Shown here one piece after another: positions 57,713-64,000 of a stretch of 64,000 bases of DNA. A model generated the notes under the pieces. It ran no database searches, was not told where the DNA came from, and saw nothing but the letters and a program-made list of their open reading frames with translations. Location: the NCBI RefSeq assembly GCF_900110255.1, contig NZ_FODD01000010.1, forward strand, positions 1-64,000, in the 5' to 3' direction. Source of the DNA: Actinacidiphila rubida. Its GTDB lineage: Bacteria; Actinomycetota; Actinomycetes; Streptomycetales; Streptomycetaceae. Position numbers and translations under genes: made by a program. Numbering within the stretch: position 1 is the first letter of the stretch; each line of letters starts with the position of its first letter.

Positions 57713-60076
57713 TCAGAAGGTCATGCTCCAGCGCTGGAGCTGGCCCGGGTCCAGGTCGTAGAAGCCGGGAGTGCCGTCGGTGACGCGCAACTTCCAGGTG
57801 CCGACGGCCTGGACGGCCGAGGCGTCGACGGTGTAGGTCTCGTGCAGTTCGGGCGTGAGCACCCACGGTCCCCAGGTCTTGACGTGGAGGACGGTGCCGT
57901 CGGGGGCGATCAGGTCGATCACCATCGCGTTGCTGAACTCGTGTTCCAGGTCGATGCTCACCTTGAGGTCGCTCGGGGCCCTGCCCGGCTTCCCGTGGAC
58001 GACCATCGGCGACTCGACGACGCCGAACTGCGGGATCACGTAGGTGGTGGGGTTGACGAAGAAGTGACCGCCGGAGGCGAGCGCGGTCCAGGTGAACGCG
58101 ATCGTGCGGGTGTCACCGGCCGCGTCGCTGAGGGTGATGACGGAGCTGAAGTCGCCGGCCCGGTCCGGCGTTCCTGAGATCACGCCCGTGGTGCGGTCGA
58201 TCGACAGCCCCAGCGGCAGGCCCTTGGCGGCGTACGTCACCGCGCCCGGGCGGCTGCTGGACGCGACGATCCGGCGGTTCACCGGCTGCCCGGTCGCCAC
58301 CGGTTCGGTCGGCAGCGGTTCCACGGCGATGTGGTCGACGTAGCGGGTGCCGACGTTGACCGCCGCCCACGCGTTCGCGACGGCCTCGTAGGCGTCGCTC
58401 TGTGCGCCGTAGAGGTCGGCGGCCGCCTGGAGGGTGGCGGTGCGGGCGCCGGAGTAGTCGGTGGTGCTGGTCATGTAGACGGTCAGCGCGCGGTACATGA
58501 CGTCCGCGGCGTTCGTCAGCCCGATGCCCGCGACCGGCAGCCCGTCGTAGGTGGGGCTGTCGTAGGCCACGCCGTTGATGGTCTTGGCTCCGCTGCCCTC
58601 GGCAAGCAGGTAGAAGAAGTGGTCGCCGATGCCCGCCGCCATGTGCGGCTCGTCCCGCTTGGCCTGCGGCGTCCAGTAGTCCAGCGGCGCGTAGCCGACC
58701 GCGCTGATGCCGGCCTTGGACGGCAGGTCCATGTAGCGGATGGGCTTGCCGTCGCCGTGCAGGTCGTCCAGCTCGGCCATCGTGTAGTCGGGGACGTCGT
58801 TGGGGTTGTTCGCGTAGAACTCGACGGCGGCGGCCATCATGTCGCTGACCGCCTCGTTGAGCGCGGGCGACTCACCGACGTTGCCCAGCCCGGCCGTGGC
58901 GGAGGTGACGCCGTGCGTCATCTCGTGTGCGGCGATGTCCAGGGACGTGACCGGGTGCTGCCCGTCCGCGCCGTCGCCGTAGCTCATGCAGAAGCAGCTG
59001 TCCTGCCAGTTGGCGTTGGCCAGCGGGACGCCCTGCTGCTGCTCGTAGTGGACGCGGCTGTAGCTGCCGCGGCCGTCGTCGGCTATGCCGTCGCGGCCGA
59101 ACCGGTCGCGGTAGAAGTTCCACGTCGTCTGGGCGCCGTACGCCGCGTCCACGGCCGCGGTCTGCGGGTTCGCCGCGGTGCCGTCGCCCCACACGTCGTC
59201 GTCGTCCGTGAACAGCACGCCGCTGGAGGTCGTGGTCGAATCGAGGGTGCGGTGACCGCCGTGGTCGGGGTCGATCAGCGCGTACGTGCCGTCGGCCTGG
59301 CGGGTCGAACCGATCGTCACCCTGCCGCTGTAGAGGCTGTTGCCGTCGGCGGACTCCACCTGCTCGGCGTTCTCCAGGGTGGCGCCGCTGGCGGCGTCCG
59401 TCACCACGTGGCGTTCGCTGGGGGAGCCGTCCTGCTGCACTCCGGTGACGACCGTCTCCCAGGCCAGCGCCGGCCGTCCGCCCGCGAGCCACACCACCTG
59501 GCGCGGCGTGCCGTGCGCGCCCGCCTTGCGGGTGCCCTTGGCCGCGGCGCTGCTCAGGGCCGACTTCCTCGCCGTGTCCGCCGGCACTTCGGCGGTGGTC
59601 GTCGGCAGCGCCAGACGCGCCGAGGAGGCATAGGTGACGGTGAGTGCCGCGCCCTTGCCCTGGTGGACCACCAAGTCGCCGCCGATCACCGGCAGTCCCG
59701 CGTACGTGCGCTCGTAGCGGGTGTGGAGCGTGCCGTCGGCGTCCTGGACCACATCCTTGGGGACCAGCTTCTCCTTCGGGCCGAGGCCCAGCGAACGGGC
59801 CGTCACCGGCGCCGACGTGGCGGCCTGAACGAGCAACTGGCGGCGCCGCGAGGGCGACAGGCCCACGTTCACGGCTCCCGGCCGTGGTGTGGCCTTGAGC
59901 GAGGGGAGCGCTCCCACGGTCCGTCCGGAGCCGGCCGGGCCGGAAGCGGAGGCGGTGCCCGCGGGGAGCGCGGAAACCGTGAGCACCGCGGCCGCCAGCG
60001 CCATGGTGGCGGCCAGACGTCGTCGGGGCGGGCGCGGACCCTGTGGGGGCGCGCTCGTGCTGCTGGAGGAATTCAC
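57713..60076 (-). CDS. Secreted M4 metallopeptidase with Ig-like and P-domains
   Basis: GTG 60076 (VNSSSSTSAPP) follows GGAAGGA; product 787 residues. A signal peptide (about residues 15-48) and an FTP/PepSY propeptide (about 60-230) precede the thermolysin-like domain. Zinc ligands are the two His in AAHEMTHGV and Glu in ALNEAVSDMMA; catalytic Glu lies in HEMTH. DHFFYLLAEGSG is the second half of the catalytic site. The region around VNRRIVASSSRPG to IAFTW is an Ig-like He_PIG domain, and the C-terminal ~115 residues are a proprotein-convertase P-domain (HEFSNAMVIDLIAPDGT). It is an extracellular endopeptidase. Confidence 0.95.
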   Translation of the reverse strand: MNSSSSTSAPPQGPRPPRRRLAATMALAAAVLTVSALPAGTASASGPAGSGRTVGALPSLKATPRPGAVNVGLSPSRRRQLLVQAATSAPVTARSLGLGPKEKLVPKDVVQDADGTLHTRYERTYAGLPVIGGDLVVHQGKGAALTVTYASSARLALPTTTAEVPADTARKSALSSAAAKGTRKAGAHGTPRQVVWLAGGRPALAWETVVTGVQQDGSPSERHVVTDAASGATLENAEQVESADGNSLYSGRVTIGSTRQADGTYALIDPDHGGHRTLDSTTTSSGVLFTDDDDVWGDGTAANPQTAAVDAAYGAQTTWNFYRDRFGRDGIADDGRGSYSRVHYEQQQGVPLANANWQDSCFCMSYGDGADGQHPVTSLDIAAHEMTHGVTSATAGLGNVGESPALNEAVSDMMAAAVEFYANNPNDVPDYTMAELDDLHGDGKPIRYMDLPSKAGISAVGYAPLDYWTPQAKRDEPHMAAGIGDHFFYLLAEGSGAKTINGVAYDSPTYDGLPVAGIGLTNAADVMYRALTVYMTSTTDYSGARTATLQAAADLYGAQSDAYEAVANAWAAVNVGTRYVDHIAVEPLPTEPVATGQPVNRRIVASSSRPGAVTYAAKGLPLGLSIDRTTGVISGTPDRAGDFSSVITLSDAAGDTRTIAFTWTALASGGHFFVNPTTYVIPQFGVVESPMVVHGKPGRAPSDLKVSIDLEHEFSNAMVIDLIAPDGTVLHVKTWGPWVLTPELHETYTVDASAVQAVGTWKLRVTDGTPGFYDLDPGQLQRWSMTF

Positions 60077-60239
60077 TCCTGGGTCCTTCCGTTCGGCCGC
60101 CTGCCGTCGGTGGCGGCCGCTGGGACGGGGAGGCCGGAGGGTCGGGGCCCCGCCGCGTCGATGGCGGCAGTGATCCTCGCAGCGGGCGTTTGCGCCTGTC
60201 AGCGGGTGCCGGGGGCGCGAACACGACACGGCGGTAAAG

Positions 60240-60299
60240 CGCCTGGAGCCAGGCGGTGACGGGCACGGGGCCGGCCGGGGTCCCCCCCCGGCCGGCCCC
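60240..60299. terminator. Two adjacent hairpins upstream of the metallopeptidase
   Basis: CGCCTGG-AG-CCAGGCG (60240-60255) is followed by a 14-bp stem GGGGCCGGCCGGGG/CCCCGGCCGGCCCC with loop TCCCC (60267-60299). They lie beyond the stop of the HAF-repeat gene (60411, minus strand) and probably end its transcription. Confidence 0.7.
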
Positions 60300-60346
60300 G
60301 CGACAGCGAGGCGCCGAGCCCGGGCGCCGTCGGCCCGGATGGCGTA

Positions 60347-60410
60347 GGGCTCGGACGGCGTCCCGTGTCGGGCTCGGACGGTGTCCCGGCGTCGGGCCCG
60401 GGACGGTGTG
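60347..60410. repeat. Imperfect tandem repeat of about 23 bp
   Basis: Three units beginning GGGCTCGGACGG or GGGCCCGGGACGG follow each other at 60347, 60370 and 60394. The last unit runs into the stop of the HAF-repeat gene. The rest of the gap to 60077 contains only the hairpins listed. Confidence 0.5.
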
Positions 60411-61712
60411 TCAGCTCGCCGACGGGCTCCACAGGGCGGCGTGGAACGGCCCGTTGGCGGTGTACGGGTCGGGTGGCGCGGTGGCCGCGGAGCCCGCCAC
60501 GGCGCCGTGCGCGTCGACGGCCGCCGCCGCGGAGTTGAGGCCGCCGAGGGAGCCGAGCAGGGTGAAGGAGGCCGAGCCGGTGCGGTAGGCGAACGCGAAG
60601 GAGTCGGCCGCGAACTCGTCGCCCACCGCGACCCTGCCCCGGATCGCCAGCGGTTGTGTGACGCCGCGCGAACCGACCTCGGAGAGCGTGCCGGTCCTCA
60701 GGTCGTACGCCCAGCCGGCCTCGCCGTCCCAGCCCACCACCTGGCGGCCGGACACGCCGGTGGGCAGGAAAAGGCGGTCACCCAGGTCCGTCCAGGCCCC
60801 GGTCGGCAGGTCGTAGGCGAACCCGTGGGCCTTCGTGCCCCCGCCGGCGACCGGCACGCCGTACGTGCCGACGGCTGTGCGGCCGGACACGGCCGTGATC
60901 GTGCTGTAGGTGCCCCCGTTCGTGCCGATGTCGGTCATCGTGTGGGTGTCCAGGTCCTCGACGAAGCCGTGGGTCACGTGGGCGGGCCCGCCCGGGACGG
61001 ACGAACTGCCCACGGCATAGCGGCCGTCGGCCAGGCCCACGGTCGTGCTGGCGCCGTCGGGACCGGCCAGGCTGCCGAGGTCGGTCATGGTGCGGGTGCC
61101 CACGGCGTAGGCGAAGGCATGCGCGGCCGCGTCTCCCGCCGTGGAGGCGGTGCCGACGGCGGTGGTGCCGTCGAACGCGGCGATCGTGCTGGTGCTGCCG
61201 CCGAGCGTGCCGACGTCGGTCATCGCGTGCCGGCGCAGGTCGTCGACGAAGCCGTGGGTCGCCGCGTCGCCCGCGGTGGTGGAGTCGCCGGCGACGTAGC
61301 GGCCGTGCACGGCGACGGCGGTGCTGCTCGTGCCGCCGAGGCTGCCGAGGTCGGACAGGTGGCCGCTGCCGCGGTCGTAGGCGAAGGCGTGGGTGCCGCC
61401 GTCCGCGGTGGCGGACTCGCCGACGACGGTCCTGGCGTCCAGGGCGGTGGCCCGGCTGGTGGCGCCGCCCAGCGTCCCCAGGTCCTGGACGGTGTAACCC
61501 ATGGACACGGCTCTCACGGCCCTCACCGCTCTCACGGTTCCCACGTCTCCCGCCGCGTGCGCGGGAGCCGGTGCGGTCGCGCCCGCCGGCACGGCGGCCA
61601 CAGCGACGAGAGCGCAGGTGAGAACGGCCGGCGCCGCGAGCGCGGCCCCGCGTGCCGGACGCCGGCGCGGGCGCGGACGGGCGGAAAATCTCCCGGACTC
61701 GATGGATTTCAC
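60411..61712 (-). CDS. Secreted HAF-repeat protein
   Basis: GTG 61712 follows TTGGGGGGATC; product 433 residues. A basic n-region and signal peptide span about residues 1-55. The rest consists of about seven HAF-type repeats of ~45 residues, each with DLG(S/T)LGG, S-x-A-x-A, VVG-S-T and HAFxYD elements. They probably form a beta-propeller-like or solenoid surface protein. HAF proteins are extracellular with unknown function. It lies next to a secreted metallopeptidase on the same strand, 334 bases upstream. Confidence 0.88.
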   Translation of the reverse strand: MKSIESGRFSARPRPRRRPARGAALAAPAVLTCALVAVAAVPAGATAPAPAHAAGDVGTVRAVRAVRAVSMGYTVQDLGTLGGATSRATALDARTVVGESATADGGTHAFAYDRGSGHLSDLGSLGGTSSTAVAVHGRYVAGDSTTAGDAATHGFVDDLRRHAMTDVGTLGGSTSTIAAFDGTTAVGTASTAGDAAAHAFAYAVGTRTMTDLGSLAGPDGASTTVGLADGRYAVGSSSVPGGPAHVTHGFVEDLDTHTMTDIGTNGGTYSTITAVSGRTAVGTYGVPVAGGGTKAHGFAYDLPTGAWTDLGDRLFLPTGVSGRQVVGWDGEAGWAYDLRTGTLSEVGSRGVTQPLAIRGRVAVGDEFAADSFAFAYRTGSASFTLLGSLGGLNSAAAAVDAHGAVAGSAATAPPDPYTANGPFHAALWSPSAS

Positions 61713-62263
61713 GATCCCCCCAAGGGTGTGGACGGCCTCGCACCGCGGCCCCTCCCGGGCGCATGACCGTGGACCACCTTCCTACTCCTGGGAACCGGGC
61801 GGATCAGGCGTGTTGCCCGCATCTGGGACGTTTGCCGGACGGTCGCCTGCGGCAGACGGCCCTGCCGCGCTCGGACACCGGCGACGGCACAAGGGGGCCG
61901 CCCGGCCCGTTCGTCCCACGCTCCGGCGGGAGCGGTCCCCGCGCCGGTCGGGACGGCGAGTTCGGCCGGCAAGACCAGCACGACCGGCAGGGCCCGCGCG
62001 ACCGGCGCCGCCAGCACGAGCAGCACGAGCAGCACGTGCCGGGCAGCCAGGGCACGTCGGCGGCCGGACCGGCCCGCGGTGCGGATCCGGGGAGCGCCGT
62101 GCGGCGCGGCTCACCTCGGAGCGTCGGCCGCCGCGATGTGATGTCGGACGGGTATCACAGAGACGGAAAGAGGTCTTGGACGCGGGTCCGGGTCCCGCCG
62201 CAGGCTGGGAGGCGAGATCACCGCCACGAAGGCTGCGACGGCCACGACGACAGGAGCGACGCC
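61713..62263. other. Gene-free stretch between divergent genes
   Basis: The 551 bases between the HAF-repeat gene and the epimerase hold no convincing gene. A short CAGCACGAG repeat (three copies near 62010-62035) and a GTG-started minus-strand frame (61709-62035) were seen but are not supported. Promoters for both neighbours must lie here. Confidence 0.5.
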
Positions 62264-63124
62264 ATGAAGATCTTCCTCACCGGTGGATCCGGATACCTCG
62301 GCAAGGCCACGATCAGCGCGCTGGTCCGCCAGGGGCACACCGTCGAGGCACTGGCCCGCACCGACGGCTCCGCCGCGACCGTCGCCGCCTTCGGCGCGAC
62401 CCCGGTACGGGGCGGACTCGGCGACCTCGCCGTCCTCAACGCGGCGGCGGCCCGCGCCGAAGGCGTCGTGCACCTCGCGCAGGCCCAGACCGGCGACGAG
62501 GACCTCGCCGCCGCCACCGCGATGCAGGACGGCGTCGGCAGCGGCCCGTACCTGCACACCGGCGGCAGCTGGGTCTACGGCGACACCCACGGGATCGCCG
62601 ACGAGACCGCCCCCTGGAACCCGCCGCCGGTCGTCGCCTGGCGCAAGCCCGTCGAGGACGCGGTGCTGCGGCGGACGCAGCAGGGAGGCCGCCCCGTCGT
62701 GCTGCGGCCCGGACTGCTGTACGGCGGCGAGAACCGGCTGATCGACCTCTTCTTCACCCAGCCCGGCACGGCGGCCGGCGCCATCCCCGTCATCGGCGAC
62801 GGCGCGAACCACTGGGCCCTGGTGCACGTCGACGACACCGCCGAGCTGTACGTCGCCGCGCTCAAGGCCCGGCCGGGCTCCGTCTACGCGGGCGTCGGCG
62901 GCGTCAACCCCACCGCCAGGGACTGCGCGCTCGCCGTCGCCCGGTCCGCGGGGCTCGACGGCCGGATCGCCTCCCTCACGCTGGAGCAGGCCCGCGAGCA
63001 GATGGGCCCGGTCGCGGACGCCTTCGCCCTCGACCAGCAGCTCACCTGCGCCAAGGCCGAGGCCGAACTCGACTGGAGTCCTCGGTACACCGACCCGCTG
63101 ACCGTCCTCGCCAAGGGCGCATGA
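62264..63124 (+). CDS. NAD(P)-dependent epimerase/SDR family protein
   Basis: ATG 62264 follows CAGGAG; product 286 residues. The N-terminus FLTGGSGYLGKATISAL has the extended-SDR TGxxGxxG motif. The catalytic region is GGSWVYGD, with Tyr but without the usual YxxxK lysine in register; the later WRKPVEDAVL may supply Lys. ALVHVDDTAELY is the conserved substrate/NAD loop. It resembles NAD-dependent epimerase-like reductases of the atypical SDR group. Eighty bases later a LysR gene begins on the same strand. Confidence 0.9.
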   Translation: MKIFLTGGSGYLGKATISALVRQGHTVEALARTDGSAATVAAFGATPVRGGLGDLAVLNAAAARAEGVVHLAQAQTGDEDLAAATAMQDGVGSGPYLHTGGSWVYGDTHGIADETAPWNPPPVVAWRKPVEDAVLRRTQQGGRPVVLRPGLLYGGENRLIDLFFTQPGTAAGAIPVIGDGANHWALVHVDDTAELYVAALKARPGSVYAGVGGVNPTARDCALAVARSAGLDGRIASLTLEQAREQMGPVADAFALDQQLTCAKAEAELDWSPRYTDPLTVLAKGA

Positions 63125-63204
63125 GCGGGCGGGGCGACGGCACATGACGACGGCCGGGCGGCGCGACGGGCCGTCCACGATCGCACGACGGGTGGTGCGT
63201 CCGG

Positions 63205-64000
63205 GTGGACCTTGACCTGCGCAAGCTGCGGTACTTCGTGGCCGTGGCCGAGGAGTTGCACTTCGGCCGTGCCGCGGAGCGGCTGCACATCGCCCAGCCG
63301 GTGCTGTCCCGGCAGATCCGGAGCCTGGAGGACGACCTCGGCGCCGAGGTCTTCGACCGCGGCCGGCGCGGCACGCAACTGACGCCCGCGGGTGAGCAGT
63401 TGCTGGAGGACGCCGTCCCGCTGCTCGCGGCGGGACAGGCGCTGGCCCGCCGGGTCAAGGCCGCGGCGCAGGACACGCCCACCCTGGTCGTCGGCTTCAT
63501 GCCCGGCATCACCCTCACCCCGGCCACGGCCGCGTTCACCGCGCTCCATCCCGACGTCTCCGTACGCCTGTTGCGCACCACGTGGGCCGACCAGGTGGAG
63601 GTGCTGCTCGACGGGCGGGCCGACATCGGCGTCGTGCGCCTGCCGATCGACGCGCACGGCCTGCAGGTCCGGCCGGTCTTCCAGGAACCCAGGGTGGTCA
63701 TGGTGCCGGCGGGCCACCGCCTGGCCGGCCGGCCGTCGGTGACCGTCCGCGACCTTGCCGCCGAGCACCTGCTCCAGGACCCGGACGCCGTGCCCGAATG
63801 GCGCGACGTGGCGCTGGAGATGCGCGACGGCCCGCGTCCTCCCGTCCCCGAGATCCACCAGGTCGAGGAGAAGCTGGAGCTGGTGGCCTCGGGCGCCGGC
63901 ATCTGCGTGCTTCCGCAGTCCACGGCGTCCTTCTACACCCGCCCGGACGTCGTCCCCCTCCCGGTCGACGACCTCGGCCCCAACGAGGTCGCCCTCGCGT
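63205..64000 (+). CDS. LysR family regulator (3' end outside window)
   Basis: GTG 63205 (VDLDLRKLRYFVAVAEELHFGRAA) opens a frame that runs off the window after 265 codons. Residues ~5-60 are the LysR winged helix (HIAQPVLSRQIRSLEDDLGAEVFDRGRRGTQLT). The rest is the substrate-binding domain (VGFMPGITLTP, ADIGVVRLPID, VASGAGICVLPQS). A full protein would be about 295-300 residues. It may control the epimerase, although they share a strand and LysR targets are usually divergent. Confidence 0.93.
   Translation, partial: MDLDLRKLRYFVAVAEELHFGRAAERLHIAQPVLSRQIRSLEDDLGAEVFDRGRRGTQLTPAGEQLLEDAVPLLAAGQALARRVKAAAQDTPTLVVGFMPGITLTPATAAFTALHPDVSVRLLRTTWADQVEVLLDGRADIGVVRLPIDAHGLQVRPVFQEPRVVMVPAGHRLAGRPSVTVRDLAAEHLLQDPDAVPEWRDVALEMRDGPRPPVPEIHQVEEKLELVASGAGICVLPQSTASFYTRPDVVPLPVDDLGPNEVALA

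Noticed and set aside
57330..57761. A plus-strand open frame of 143 codons upstream of the metallopeptidase end
   Set aside because: Overlaps the 3' end of the metallopeptidase antisense, lacks a ribosome site and recognisable domain.
60347..60410. The 23-bp tandem repeat as an iteron-type origin
   Set aside because: Only three degenerate units, no DnaA-like boxes or replication gene nearby; more likely slippage in GC-rich DNA.
61709..62035. A GTG-started minus-strand frame with a hydrophobic N-terminus overlapping the HAF-repeat start by GTGA
   Set aside because: No ribosome site, no homology, Arg/Pro-rich remainder; the hydrophobic start comes from a CAGCACGAG repeat read in the Leu/Val frame.
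1..64000. tRNA or rRNA genes, CRISPR arrays, insertion sequences, integrase or attachment sites
   Set aside because: None was recognised: no cloverleaf-like segments, no regularly spaced repeats, and no transposase or integrase motifs in any frame.

Overview
The window is very GC-rich, with strong G/C bias at third codon positions, many GTG starts, few gaps and frequent secreted or regulatory proteins. It encodes mycothiol-type redox proteins, CGNR, SARP and PucR regulators, and enzymes carrying ricin-type lectin domains. This fits a Streptomyces-like actinomycete chromosome, probably an accessory or arm region. I see no tRNA, rRNA, CRISPR array, insertion sequence or phage module.

Layout. 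1-4.8 kb: a run of three secreted carbohydrate-active enzymes, all ending in ricin B lectin domains: a GH59 galactosylceramidase (5' end outside the window), an SGNH esterase and a GH27 alpha-galactosidase. 4.8-11 kb: a zinc alcohol dehydrogenase, a copper amine oxidase-like pair, a CGNR regulator, and a TetR regulator divergent from an ABC-2-like membrane protein. The dehydrogenase and TetR promoters share an almost identical palindrome. 11-13.6 kb: a cold-shock protein with a structured leader, then a DEAD-box helicase. 13.7-22.6 kb: a TDT-family transporter coupled to a DUF6884 protein, an unusual pairing of a 2-oxoglutarate dehydrogenase E1 with a DXP synthase, and GlxA-type and HxlR-type regulators.

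22.9-35.8 kb is the most coherent block. It resembles the mycobacterial DosR/DevR dormancy regulon and the OsdR/OsdK region of Streptomyces coelicolor. It holds a DevR-like response regulator, a DevS-like GAF histidine kinase with conserved candidate haem residues, an Acg-like nitroreductase, a universal stress protein, a Rv1733c-like membrane protein, a flavodoxin-domain protein, two paralogous HTH-PNPOx proteins, an APT/P-loop kinase fusion, a SHOCT protein and an APC permease. A recurrent 6+2+6 palindrome close to GGGCCG-NN-CGGCCC lies upstream of most of these genes and has the geometry of the mycobacterial DevR box. I take it to be the regulator's binding site.

36-45 kb: SnoaL, VOC and mycothiol-nitroreductase-like proteins, then a SARP/NTPase regulator with no canonical start codon, a Tat-exported multicopper oxidase, an aldo/keto reductase divergent from its probable XRE regulator, and a lipoprotein-ECF sigma-SgcJ group. 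46-57 kb: a RpiR regulator with a serine hydrolase, a secreted tyrosine phosphatase, an alpha/beta hydrolase divergent from a GMC oxidoreductase, a TMEM175-like channel coupled to a Cys-rich mini-protein, a TetR regulator and a PucR-type regulator whose upstream regions share a 17-nt motif. 57.7-64 kb: a secreted M4 metallopeptidase with a P-domain, a HAF-repeat secreted protein, an NAD-dependent epimerase and a LysR regulator cut by the window end.
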